Positions 27,003 through 35,976 of a stretch of DNA of 64,000 nucleotides are shown here, piece after piece (position 1 is the first letter of the stretch; the number at the start of each line of letters is the position of its first letter). The stretch covers positions 1,746,978 through 1,810,977 of the forward strand of contig NZ_CP029829.1 of NCBI RefSeq assembly GCF_003233655.1, given 5' to 3'. Below the pieces are notes generated by a model. It worked only from the letters and a program-made list of their open reading frames with translations. It did no database searches and was not told the origin of the DNA. The DNA comes from Azospirillum ramasamyi (lineage in GTDB: Bacteria > Pseudomonadota > Alphaproteobacteria > Azospirillales > Azospirillaceae). Position numbers and translations under genes: made by a program.

Positions 27003-27039
27003 ACCGGGTGAACACCCTGCGGAACGGGACCGCTCCCGG

Positions 27040-27999
27040 TTAGGAAGCCGGATCCTTGAGGAAGCCGACGACCTCGTGCTGGAACAGCTGGTGGCCCTTC
27101 TGCAGGTGCATCATGTGACCGGCGTTCGGGATGACGACATACTTCTTCTGCGGGTTCGGCAGACTCGCGAAGAAGGGCAGCAGGCCGTCGGTGTCCGCCA
27201 CGTCGTCGTACTGGCCGTGGATGACCATCGTCGGCACGGGGATCAGGCGCGGGTTGACCATCGGCAGCGCCGTGGCGAGGTCGAGCTGCGGCCCGGTGGG
27301 GCTCTTGGTCTCCACCTTCGCGGCGATCGTGGCGAAGGTGGAGACCACGTCAGACTCGTTCACTTCGGCCGGCGTCATCGAGGTGAAGCGCGGCTTCCAG
27401 CCGGGCTCGGGGATGGTGATGTACGCGTTCTCCCGGAAGGCGTCGATACGGGCGCGGCGCCGGGCGACGTCGGGGCTGTCCACGTGCATCTGGGCGTAGG
27501 TGACGTATTTATCGACGGTGCCGGGATTGTCCATCACATACATCCCGCCATACTGCGTTCCCCAGGACCACGCGACCAGGCTGACCTTGGAGGCGCCGCG
27601 CAGCTTCAGGATATGATCGATGGCGGCCTTCAGGTCCTCCTTCGCCTGCCCGGTGGTCATGTGCTTGTCCGGGCGGGTCGAACGCCCGAAACCGCGGGTG
27701 TCGAGCGCGAAGACGTCGAACCCTTCCCGCGCCAGCCGGTCCATCAGGCTGTAGGAGGGCTTGCCCGGAACCTGCAGGTCGAAGCTTTCCTTGCCGGCGG
27801 TAGCGGAGCCGTGCGCCAGAACCACGATCTTCTTGCCGGTCGGCTTGTCCGTGAATTTCTCCCAGACATAGATCCGGGTGTCGGCGTTCTCGACCCAATG
27901 CTCGACCCCGACCACCTCGCCGGCAGCCAGAGCGGGCGAACAGGCCATCGCGTACAGGGCCATGCCAAGCCCGATCATCGCATGTCTCATTTTCTGCAT
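27040..27999 (-). CDS. Secreted alpha/beta hydrolase
   Basis: 319 residues. An N-terminal signal peptide (about 1-25, ending SPALAAG) predicts export. The alpha/beta-hydrolase fold shows VVLAHGSATAG (oxyanion-hole region), DTRGFGRSTRP, the nucleophile elbow VAWSWGTQYGG (W-S-W-G in place of G-x-S-x-G), the acid in IHGQYDDVADTDG, and the catalytic His in PNAGHMMHL. The substrate is unknown; relatives act on esters, lactones or haloalkanes. The start may be the ATG at 27990 instead. No operon partner: both sides are separated by terminators or a long spacer. Confidence 0.78.
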   Translation of the reverse strand: MQKMRHAMIGLGMALYAMACSPALAAGEVVGVEHWVENADTRIYVWEKFTDKPTGKKIVVLAHGSATAGKESFDLQVPGKPSYSLMDRLAREGFDVFALDTRGFGRSTRPDKHMTTGQAKEDLKAAIDHILKLRGASKVSLVAWSWGTQYGGMYVMDNPGTVDKYVTYAQMHVDSPDVARRRARIDAFRENAYITIPEPGWKPRFTSMTPAEVNESDVVSTFATIAAKVETKSPTGPQLDLATALPMVNPRLIPVPTMVIHGQYDDVADTDGLLPFFASLPNPQKKYVVIPNAGHMMHLQKGHQLFQHEVVGFLKDPAS

Positions 28000-28097
28000 T
28001 CCGTTGTTTTTTATCGCTGGTTGGTGAGAAGGGAGGCCCGGCCTACGGGTTTCCCTCCTCCGTGGTTCCTGACCCAGGGGGCTTGCGCCCGGGGTTC

Positions 28098-29792
28098 TCA
28101 GCCGGCCCTGACGGTGGCGATGAAGCTCGCGACCTCTTCGCGAAGGCGCTCCGCCTCCTGGGCGAGGCCCTGCGAAGCGCCCAGCACCTGGGTGGCCGCG
28201 CTGCCGGTGTCGGTCGCCACGCGGTTCACGCCGACGATGTTGGTGGACACGACTTCGGTGCCGCGAGCCGCCTGGGTGATGTTGCCGGCGATGTTCTGGG
28301 TCGCCGCGTTCTGTTCCTCGATGGCCGAGGCGATGCCCGTGGCGATCTCGTTCATCTGGCCGATGGTCTTGGCGATGGCTTCGATCGCCCCCTGCGCGCC
28401 GGTCGTCGCCGCCTGGATCTCCACGACCTTGGACTGAATGCCCTCGGTGGCGCGGGCCGTCTGCGTCGCCAGAGCCTTCACTTCGCTGGCGACGACGGCG
28501 AAGCCCTTGCCGGCCTCGCCCGCGCGGGCGGCTTCGATTGTGGCGTTCAGCGCCAGCAGGTTGGTCTGGCCGGCGATGTTGTTGATCAACTCCACGACCT
28601 GACCGATCTCGCTCGCGGCGTCCACCAGGCTGCGGATCGCTTCGTTGGTCCGCTGCGCCTCGCCCACCGCCTGCTCGGCGATGCGGGTGGAGGTGTCGAC
28701 CTGACGGCCGATTTCGGTGATGGACGCGGACAGTTCCTCGGCGGCGACGGCCACCGTCTGAACGTTGGTGGAGGCCTGTTCGGACGCGGCGGCCACTGCG
28801 GTGATCTGCCGAACGCTGTCTTCCGCCGCGTGGGAGAGGGATCGGGCCGAGGCCTGCATCTCCGTCGCGGCGGAGGCCACCGTGTCGACGATGTTCTTCA
28901 CGCTGCCTTCGAAGTCGGCGGCCATCGTCAGCATTGCCTGATGCTTTTCCTGTTCGGCTCGGCGCGTGTATTCCATTTGATCGGTTTCCAGGCGGGCCTT
29001 GGTCGCGGCGTTCTCCTTGAACACCTGGACGGCCTGAGCCATGGCGCCGATCTCGTCGCGTCGGCCGGTTTCCGGAAATGTGACGGACAGGTCGCCATCG
29101 GCCAGAAGGCGCATGTTGCGGCTCAGCCGCGCGATGGCGGTGCTGACGGTCTGGCCGACCAGAGCGATCAGGGCGATGGCCGGCAACGCCAGAAGGGCCA
29201 CGATCCCCAGCATCTTCCAGAGCTGCCCCATCGTCGCGGTCTGCAGATCGTCGATGGTGACGCCGGTGCTGATGAAAATCTGCCAGGGTTCGAAGCCGCG
29301 GACGTAGGACAGCTTCTCCTCGGTTTCGTCGGTGCCGTTGTTGTTGACGAACCAGGGGTACAGGTAGGTGCCTTCCCCTTGCTTGGCGATTTGCACCATG
29401 GCCGGCAGGATCGGCACGCCCTTGGCGTCCTTCAGCCCCGACGCGTCCTTGCCCATCACCTTGGCGTTGCGATGCGCGAAGCCAAAATTGTCATAGGTGT
29501 AGGAGAACAGGTAACCGTCGCCCTGGTATTTGAGCGCCAGCAGCATGTCCTTGAACCGGGCCTGAGCCTCGTCGCGCGAGATTTTCCCGGCTACGACATC
29601 GGCTTCGTACTTTTCTGCGATGCTGTGGCCAATGTCGACCAGCGACTTCAACGAGGCCACCCGGTCCTCGTACATGCGCTGATGATTCAGGTACAGGCCG
29701 GCACCGGCAATCGCCAGACAGGCGATGCAGGCCGCACCGACAAGACCCCATAGTTTCGCGCGGATAGATATATTGAGATTAACCGTGGTCAT
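28098..29792 (-). CDS. Methyl-accepting chemotaxis protein with single Cache domain
   Basis: 564 residues. Order: transmembrane helix 1 (about 12-33), a periplasmic sCache_2 domain (about 35-185, with GDGYLFSYTYDNFGFAHRN and PWFVNNNGTDETEEKLSYVRGFEPWQIFISTGV), transmembrane helix 2 (about 190-215), a HAMP domain (about 216-268), and the cytoplasmic signalling domain. Its hairpin tip reads INNIAGQTNLLALNATIEAARAGEAGKGFAVVA, the standard CheA/CheW contact. sCache_2 receptors bind small carboxylates or other organic ligands. A pentapeptide tether for CheR is not seen at the C-terminus. Monocistronic. Confidence 0.93.
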   Translation of the reverse strand: MTTVNLNISIRAKLWGLVGAACIACLAIAGAGLYLNHQRMYEDRVASLKSLVDIGHSIAEKYEADVVAGKISRDEAQARFKDMLLALKYQGDGYLFSYTYDNFGFAHRNAKVMGKDASGLKDAKGVPILPAMVQIAKQGEGTYLYPWFVNNNGTDETEEKLSYVRGFEPWQIFISTGVTIDDLQTATMGQLWKMLGIVALLALPAIALIALVGQTVSTAIARLSRNMRLLADGDLSVTFPETGRRDEIGAMAQAVQVFKENAATKARLETDQMEYTRRAEQEKHQAMLTMAADFEGSVKNIVDTVASAATEMQASARSLSHAAEDSVRQITAVAAASEQASTNVQTVAVAAEELSASITEIGRQVDTSTRIAEQAVGEAQRTNEAIRSLVDAASEIGQVVELINNIAGQTNLLALNATIEAARAGEAGKGFAVVASEVKALATQTARATEGIQSKVVEIQAATTGAQGAIEAIAKTIGQMNEIATGIASAIEEQNAATQNIAGNITQAARGTEVVSTNIVGVNRVATDTGSAATQVLGASQGLAQEAERLREEVASFIATVRAG

Positions 29793-29806
29793 GATGCTCG
29801 ACCCTC

Positions 29807-29833
29807 ACCTGAATACCAATGACTGATTCAGGT
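29807..29833. promoter_or_regulatory. Dyad upstream of the chemoreceptor gene
   Basis: ACCTGAAT (29807-29814) and ATTCAGGT (29826-29833), 11-base centre, just upstream of the receptor start at 29792. Candidate operator; protein unknown. Confidence 0.5.
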
Positions 29834-30078
29834 TTCTACTTATAATTGCTTAATTTTTTATTGTCGCTTCGCTGTATATTTCCTGCATGCCTCCCACCAC
29901 TTCGAAGCATACCTCCTGCCGCATCAAAAAGTTCTGTCAAAAAAAGATCAAATTTGATTGTTGCGTTCGGCTTTTCAGCATGGCATTTGCTATTGAAATG
30001 ATTCAGCGGGCCCGAACATTGTCGGCAAAAGCGCTGCCCCGCAGGATCTTAGGATCCGTTGCTTCGGTGACGTCGTAT

Positions 30079-30115
30079 GTGACATTGCAAACCCTGTGTG
30101 ACATTGCAAACCCTG
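30079..30115. repeat. Tandem 19-base direct repeat
   Basis: GTGACATTGCAAACCCTGT begins at 30079 and repeats at 30098, with the last base differing (G). Two exact tandem copies about 200 bases upstream of the MarR-family gene suggest paired binding sites. Confidence 0.65.
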
Positions 30116-30297
30116 GCGCAACCTCCGGCACAGTTCCTGGAGCGGCCAGCGTGGGCGTGCGGTGCGGAGACTATGATGCGGCTGGTAATCCTCAGTTCTG
30201 GAATGACGCAGGCCGCTCGGGCGCGATCACAGGTTGGATTCGTGTCTGTTGGAAACGACTATACCGATGCGCAGGCGTGAAGGGAAGGTGTTTGTTG

Positions 30298-30828
30298 GTG
30301 ACAAGCAAACCCGAGCCGGCCGCATCTCCGGGGGCGGCTTCCCACCCCGGTTCATCCGGGAGTGTGGGCACCACGCCTCCCGCCGCGCGGGTCCAGGGGC
30401 TGGCCAGCCTTGTCGAACAGACGGCGCGCACCGTCCACGACCTGTGCTGGACCGCGGACATGCAGGCGGCCCAGTGGTCGGCCCTACGCTATTTCGGCAA
30501 CGCCGGGGAACGTACGCGCAATGTCGTGGGCCTTGCGAAGTACCAGGGAACCAATCCCGGCACGGCATCCCGCACCATCGCCGCGCTTACGCGGCGGGGG
30601 TTGCTCGTGGTGGCGGTCTCGCCGGACGACAAGCGGGCACGGATCGTATCGCTGACCGACGCCGGACGGGCCTTGCTGGCGCAGGATCCGCTTCAGACGG
30701 TGGAAAGGGCCATCGCCGCCATGTCTCCGGAGGCGCAGGCTGACCTTGGGACGGGCCTGCGGGACCTGCTCGGGCGGTTGCTGACGGCCGGAACCGACGG
30801 GTCAGAACCCAAAGGCGATGGCATCTAG
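30298..30828 (+). CDS. MarR-family transcriptional regulator
   Basis: 176 residues from the GTG at 30298, about nine bases after GGGAAGG. The first 40 residues are Pro/Ala/Gly-rich and then follows a MarR winged helix (about 45-145: AAQWSALRYFGNAGERTRNVVGLAKYQGTNPGTASRTIAALTRRGLLVVAVSPDDKRARIVSLTDAGRALL). The wing DDKRARIVSLT and the recognition helix NPGTASRTI are typical. The longer frame from 29887 is not supported. Its stop codon TAG lies directly at the edge of a MITE-like element, so its last residues may have been changed by that insertion. Targets unknown. Confidence 0.83.
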   Translation: MTSKPEPAASPGAASHPGSSGSVGTTPPAARVQGLASLVEQTARTVHDLCWTADMQAAQWSALRYFGNAGERTRNVVGLAKYQGTNPGTASRTIAALTRRGLLVVAVSPDDKRARIVSLTDAGRALLAQDPLQTVERAIAAMSPEAQADLGTGLRDLLGRLLTAGTDGSEPKGDGI

Positions 30829-30830
30829 GC

Positions 30831-30945
30831 CCAATACCGTGTCGTTAAGGTGCGCTGACACAAAATGCGGCGTGCCTGGAACGGGATTGCATACTGGATC
30901 ATGAGCGACGATCTCGACATGGCCAGCTTAACGACACGGTGTTGG
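30831..30945. mobile_element. MITE-like element / IS remnant
   Basis: Terminal inverted repeats CCAATACCGTGTCGTTAAG (30831-30849) and CTTAACGACACGGTGTTGG (30927-30945) match at 18 of 19 positions, enclosing 77 bases with no transposase. Short flanking CTAG (30826-30829) and CTAA (30948-30951) fit the YTAR target preference of some IS5-family elements, but the family is not proven. It lies between the marR stop and the convergent PfpI gene. Confidence 0.6.
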
Positions 30946-30985
30946 GGCTAACGCAGCAAGAATTCCCCCGCCCCTGCTACGCCTT

Positions 30986-31558
30986 CTACTCCGCCGCGTG
31001 GCGACGGCCGGTGTGGCGGCCTTCGCAGAACTCCTCGATCATCTTGCCGCAGAAGGCCGGAATGTCGTCGGGCTTGCGCGAGGTGACCAGACCGTGGTCG
31101 GTCACCACCTGCTCGTCGACCCAGGTCGCTCCCGCATTGCGCAGATCCGTCTGCAGCGACGGCCAGCTGGTCATGCGCTTGCCGCGCACGCCGCCGGCAT
31201 CGATCAGCGTCCAGGGGCCGTGGCAGATCGCCGCGATGGGCCGGCCGGACGTGACGAAGCCCTTGATGAACTCGATCGCCTTGGGCTCCAACCGCAGCGC
31301 ATCGGGGTTGATCACGCCGCCGGGCAAAAGCAGCGCGTCGTAGCGGGCGGCATCGGCCTGATCGAGCGTCACGTCCACGTCGACCATGTCGCCGCGGTCA
31401 TGGTGATTCCAGCCCTGGATCTGCCCGGCCTTGGGCGCGACCACATGAACCGTGGCGCCGGCGTCGCGCAGCGCCTTCACCGGTTCGGTCAGTTCCACCT
31501 GTTCGAAGCCGTCGGTGGCGAGGACGGCGACGGTCTTCCCGTCGAGTTTCTTAGCCAT
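30986..31558 (-). CDS. DJ-1/PfpI family protein (type 1 glutamine-amidotransferase-like)
   Basis: 190 residues. The PfpI class motifs are complete: KTVAVLATDGFEQVELTEP with the conserved Glu, the core VDVTLDQADAARYDALLLPGG, and the nucleophile elbow AAICHGPWTLIDAG with the active Cys and the neighbouring His. DDIPAFCGKMIEEF closes the domain. The closest families (YhbO/YraA) are implicated in protein or nucleotide deglycation and stress survival; which reaction this one does is unproven. Its ATG at 31558 has AGGAGAACC upstream. Convergent to marR, beyond the MITE-like element. Confidence 0.88.
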   Translation of the reverse strand: MAKKLDGKTVAVLATDGFEQVELTEPVKALRDAGATVHVVAPKAGQIQGWNHHDRGDMVDVDVTLDQADAARYDALLLPGGVINPDALRLEPKAIEFIKGFVTSGRPIAAICHGPWTLIDAGGVRGKRMTSWPSLQTDLRNAGATWVDEQVVTDHGLVTSRKPDDIPAFCGKMIEEFCEGRHTGRRHAAE

Positions 31559-31693
31559 GGAGGGTTCTCCTTCGCGGAAGGTCGTACCGCAGCAACCGGA
31601 TTACCCCTGGATGGTTCCCTGGGAACTGTCCCGCAATTCCCATGTTGATTGTGACATACGAGCCACACATCAGCAGCGATGGGAGCCCGACTC

Positions 31694-32050
31694 ATGCGGT
31701 TCCAGACCATGTTGGCCGGCCTTGCGCTGGCGACGACCCTATCCTTTGCCCATGCCGAGTCGGCGCGGGCCGCCGATCCGCGCAGCGGTGACGACCTCGT
31801 CGGCGTCGAGGTGACCGGCCTGCTCGGCGAGGAACTGGGCCAGATCGTTTCCGTTTCCCCGGCCGCCAAAAGCAAGGACGACAGCATCCTGGTCGAGGCC
31901 AGCGGCATGCTGGACGTCGGCCACCGCTTCTTCACCGTCCACCGCTCGCAGCTTTCGCCGGGCGATGCCGAGGATACCGTCACCTACAAGAAGACCGCGG
32001 AGGAGGTAATCCGCCGTTTGCACGGCGACGCCCAGGTCGCGGAGCGCTGA
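31694..32050 (+). CDS. Small secreted PRC-barrel-like protein
   Basis: 118 residues from the ATG at 31694, with GGGAG eight bases upstream; an ATG at 31679 is also in frame. A signal peptide (about 1-26, LAGLALATTLSFAHAESARA) is followed by a PRC-barrel-like core (DDLVGVEVTGLLGEELGQIVSVSPAAKSKDDSILVEASGMLDVG, then FFTVHRSQLS). Periplasmic location is inferred. The family is common in this clade, with no known function. It resembles in size and type the PRC-barrel protein at 17772-18671 but is not closely similar by eye. Confidence 0.65.
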   Translation: MRFQTMLAGLALATTLSFAHAESARAADPRSGDDLVGVEVTGLLGEELGQIVSVSPAAKSKDDSILVEASGMLDVGHRFFTVHRSQLSPGDAEDTVTYKKTAEEVIRRLHGDAQVAER

Positions 32051-32092
32051 ACCGGCGCTCCGCCAAGCCGCCCGACATTCATGCGGCACCGG

Positions 32093-32572
32093 TCAGGCGG
32101 TCCGGTCGGGAGTAGTTTCGTCGGGATGGCAGGGTTTGCAGCCGGTGGGCCAGGGCTCGCCCAGATCCTCCACCAACATGCGCCAGGACGGTCCGTCCAG
32201 GCGGACACAGCCGCCGCCGGCGAAATGCAGGGCGACTCCGCCCTCCACCGTCTCCATCGACAGCAGTTCCAGCATCCGGCCGCGGTCCTTCAGGTCGAAG
32301 CCGCGCAGCTTCGCCCCGGTTATCCCCTCCACCCTTACGCCGCAATGGACCCGCTCATAGGGAGCCAGATCGTCGTCGTCGGCGGTCGGGCCGGGACGTG
32401 GCTGGTCGGCCGCCTCCCAGCGAAAGCGGTTGACGACCATGACGAACCGCTTCTCGTCGGGCTGGAAGCACATGTCGCCGACCGGCAGGATGGCGTCCTG
32501 CAGACAGGCGGAAACGACCTTCAGGTCCTCCTCGTCTTCGGCACGCAGGCGGATCGGGGTGATGGCCGTCAT
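32093..32572 (-). CDS. DUF2948 family protein
   Basis: 159 residues from the ATG at 32572, 64 bases after murA. The sequence matches DUF2948 along its length: LRAEDEEDLKVVSACLQDAILPVGDMCFQPDEKRFVMVVNRFRWE, then VHCGVRVEGITGAKLRGFDLKDRGRMLELLSMETVEGGVALHFAGGGCVRLD. Such proteins are found only in alphaproteobacteria next to murA and often hisD; their function is unknown. Here hisD is absent. The gene is the last of a dcd-murA-DUF2948 set on the minus strand. The C-terminus has a small Cys-x2-Cys pair (GCKPCHPDE). Confidence 0.88.
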   Translation of the reverse strand: MTAITPIRLRAEDEEDLKVVSACLQDAILPVGDMCFQPDEKRFVMVVNRFRWEAADQPRPGPTADDDDLAPYERVHCGVRVEGITGAKLRGFDLKDRGRMLELLSMETVEGGVALHFAGGGCVRLDGPSWRMLVEDLGEPWPTGCKPCHPDETTPDRTA

Positions 32573-32636
32573 GATCGGGGGCACCTCTCGGGAAAGGCCA
32601 GCCTCAATGGGATGGCGGGAGGGGCGCCCCCGCCGC

Positions 32637-33929
<1,293 letters not shown>

Positions 33930-33986
33930 GGACCTGTTTCTTTCGCGGATACGCCTTCGAAAAAAGGCGTTCAGATGTAGAAGCGC

Positions 33987-34541
33987 TCAGAGCCGGGGCA
34001 GCGTGACGCCCTTCTGCCCCATGTATTTGCCCGACTTGTCGGCGTAGGACACCTCGCACACGCTGTCGCCCTTCAGGAACAGGAACTGGCACAGCCCCTC
34101 GTTCGCATAGACCTTGGCGGGCAGCGGGGTGGTGTTGGAGATCTCCAGCGTGACGTGGCCTTCCCACTCCGGCTCCAGCGGGGTGACGTTCACGATCAGG
34201 CCGCAGCGGGCATAGGTGCTCTTGCCCAGGCAGATGACCAGGACGTCGCGCGGAATGCGGAAATACTCCACCGTGCGGGCCAGCGCGAAGCTGTTGGGCG
34301 GGATGATGCAGACGTCGGTCTTGCGGTCGACGAAACTCGAATCGTCGAAGCGCTTCGGGTCGACGATGGCGTTGTCGACATTGGTGAAGATCTTGAACTC
34401 GTCGGCGACCCGGGCGTCGTAGCCGTAGGACGATACGCCGTAGGAGATCACGCCTTCGCGCTTCTGGGTCTCGACGAAGGGCTCGATCATGCCCTTGGTC
34501 TCGGCCATCTCGCGGATCCAGCTGTCCGGCATGATGCCCAT
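33987..34541 (-). CDS. dcd: dCTP deaminase
   Basis: 184 residues from the ATG at 34541 ([13 protein letters not shown]), which is the usual alphaproteobacterial start. It deaminates dCTP to dUTP, a main route to d[16 protein letters not shown], with the substrate-binding residues, [37 protein letters not shown], and [38 protein letters not shown] match the trimeric Dcd family. An open frame reaches upstream to 34622 without homology. It is the first gene of the dcd-murA-DUF2948 set. Confidence 0.95.
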   Translation of the reverse strand: MGIMPDSWIREMAETKGMIEPFVETQKREGVISYGVSSYGYDARVADEFKIFTNVDNAIVDPKRFDDSSFVDRKTDVCIIPPNSFALARTVEYFRIPRDVLVICLGKSTYARCGLIVNVTPLEPEWEGHVTLEISNTTPLPAKVYANEGLCQFLFLKGDSVCEVSYADKSGKYMGQKGVTLPRL

Positions 34542-34705
34542 CGCGGGGGTACTCCTTGGCGTATCGATTGGATGGAGGGGTCGTGAAGGCTGGTTTGTAG
34601 CCGAGCACGCGGCGGCGCTCAAGGAAAGCGAGGCCGCTCGACGCGCATGGACGGTTCTTTATCACGGCGCTGGTCTTGCCCGCCGCCACGGTTAAGCTGC
34701 CCGAC

Positions 34706-35137
34706 ATGATCCAGAGCTTCACCCTGTCCGTAACGGACACCCCCGCCCCGGCCGACCTGGCCGGAATTTTCGACGGCCTGCGCGACTACAACGAGGCGTC
34801 GCTCGGCCGTCCCTATGACCGCCGCGACCTGGTGGCCGTCGCCCGCGATGCGGACGGCGCGCTGAAGGGCGGGCTGGTCGGCTACACCAATTGGGAATGG
34901 CTGTATGTCGACCTGCTGTGGGTTGACGAATCGACCCGCGGCAGCGGCCTGGGCGGCCGGATTCTGGCGGCGGCGGAGCAGGAGGCGCGCCTGCGCGGCT
35001 GCCGCTGGTCGCGGCTCTACACCTACGACTTCCAGGCGCCGGGATTCTACCCGAAGCAGGGCTATTCGGTGTGGGCGGAAATGGAAGGCTATCCGCCGGG
35101 GCACAGGCAGATCTGGTTCAGGAAGGACTTGGCTTAG
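34706..35137 (+). CDS. GNAT-family N-acetyltransferase
   Basis: 143 residues from the ATG at 34706; the start upstream at 34676 is not supported. The acetyl-CoA-binding signature is seen in [33 protein letters not shown], with R-G-x-G-L-G. The N-terminal part ([13 protein letters not shown]) and the [21 protein letters not shown] end fit a small single-domain GNAT acting on amines of small molecules or proteins. The substrate cannot be called. It is divergent from dcd and followed by a dispersed palindrome. Confidence 0.8.
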   Translation: MIQSFTLSVTDTPAPADLAGIFDGLRDYNEASLGRPYDRRDLVAVARDADGALKGGLVGYTNWEWLYVDLLWVDESTRGSGLGGRILAAAEQEARLRGCRWSRLYTYDFQAPGFYPKQGYSVWAEMEGYPPGHRQIWFRKDLA

Positions 35138-35165
35138 GGATCCTGCGGATTTTGGGGAGGTCAGC

Positions 35166-35275
35166 CCCCCACCTAACCTCCCCCGCTCTCAGCGGACCCG
35201 CGGTCCGCCTGTCGCGTCAGCACAAAGCGAGGCTTTGTGCGAGAGCTGGGCGGGGGAGGGTTAGGGTGAAGGTTT
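35166..35275. repeat. Dispersed GC-rich palindromic repeat (copy C)
   Basis: Left arm CCTAACCTCCCCCGCTCTC (about 35173-35191) pairs with right arm GGGCGGGGGAGGGTTAGGG (about 35249-35267). Inside is a perfect hairpin, GCACAAAGC-GAG-GCTTTGTGC. It lies between convergent genes. Confidence 0.7.
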
Positions 35276-35284
35276 AACGCCCAC

Positions 35285-35434
35285 TCACTCCCCGCGCTGC
35301 CGCGCCTGCTCCTTGCGCTTGCGCAGATTCTCGCGCAACCGGGCGGCAAGGCGTTCGTCACGGGCGGTCGCCGCCGGCTTCGGCTTCACCGGGGCCGGCG
35401 GCGCTTCCTTCATCGTCTCGGCGGTGTCGTCCAT
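35285..35434 (-). CDS. Small basic conserved protein (49 residues)
   Basis: ATG at 35434; product MDDTAETMKEAPPAPVKPK… then a basic helical tail RLAARLRENLRKRKEQARQR. It has a Pro/Lys/Ala-rich N-terminus and one long amphipathic helix with heavy Arg/Lys. Similar short Arg-rich proteins occur next to this gene type in alphaproteobacteria. No domain or function known. Located 35 bases after the 112-residue hypothetical protein on the same strand, so probably cotranscribed. Too small to be secure from one genome alone. Confidence 0.5.
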   Translation of the reverse strand: MDDTAETMKEAPPAPVKPKPAATARDERLAARLRENLRKRKEQARQRGE

Positions 35435-35469
35435 CGGAGCGGCTCCGCGACCGGCCTCGGCGGCCGGCC

Positions 35470-35808
35470 TCAGTGGTTGGACTGGTGCAGGATCTGGTCG
35501 CGCAGGCCGGTGTCATACGCGACGCCGGTCGCGGTGAGGATCGCCGCGCCGGGGGTGCGCTTCACGATGCCCTTGCGCTCCAGGATGGTCCAGACGGCGT
35601 CGTTCTGCAGGCCGGTGGCGTCCTTGGCGGAAACGACGGAATGGCCGAGATGGAAATGGTTGCCATGGGCATGCGGCAGGGCGGTGATCTGGAAGCCACC
35701 CTCCTCGTCCTCGGCCGGCTTGTTCTCCAGGCGGGCAAGCTCCTGCAGCAGGGTCAGGGTGCGCAGCTGCAGCGGGTTCAGGTTCAGCGGATTCTTCTTC
35801 GGGGGCAT
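35470..35808 (-). CDS. Conserved hypothetical protein
   Basis: 112 residues from the ATG at 35808 (MPPKKNPLNLNPLQLRTLTLLQ), which has GGGA six bases upstream; a start at 35820 is less likely. The sequence has a winged-helix-like look: LQLRTLTLLQELARL helix, ALPHAHGNHFHLGHSVVSAKDATGLQNDAVWTILERKGIVKR and TPGAAILTATGVAYDTGLR. The HAHGNHFH segment with several His could bind metal. I recognise it as a conserved alphaproteobacterial protein of unknown function, not as a named family. It is divergent from the nearby UDP-sugar epimerase. Confidence 0.7.
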   Translation of the reverse strand: MPPKKNPLNLNPLQLRTLTLLQELARLENKPAEDEEGGFQITALPHAHGNHFHLGHSVVSAKDATGLQNDAVWTILERKGIVKRTPGAAILTATGVAYDTGLRDQILHQSNH

Positions 35809-35976
35809 CGATGGTCCCATCGGTCCTGATGTGTCGCGGTCGCGCAGTAGACCGGCAGCGTGGAGCGCCTGTCAAGCGTGCCAACCGGTCACGGAAAGGT
35901 CGTGGATGGAGGCTGGCGCCCCGGCCGCCGCTGGGGCATAAGACCGGCGGACCATCGTCATAAGGGCCTTGAGACC

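Larger units (their letters stand above)
29793..30297. other. Long intergenic region between chemoreceptor and MarR genes
   Basis: 505 bases without a convincing gene; the frame that opens at 29887 reads through it but encodes a Cys/Arg-rich, unrelated N-terminus. The part 29830-30000 is clearly AT-richer than the surroundings and contains a perfect 12-base palindrome ATCAAATTTGAT (29947-29958), a dyad at 29807-29833 and a tandem repeat at 30079-30115 (both listed). It likely carries divergent control elements. Confidence 0.6.

Noticed and set aside
29887..30297. Longer start of the MarR-family gene
   Set aside because: The extra 137 residues are Cys/Arg-rich, without similarity, and span an AT-rich control region; the GTG at 30298 has a better ribosome-binding site.
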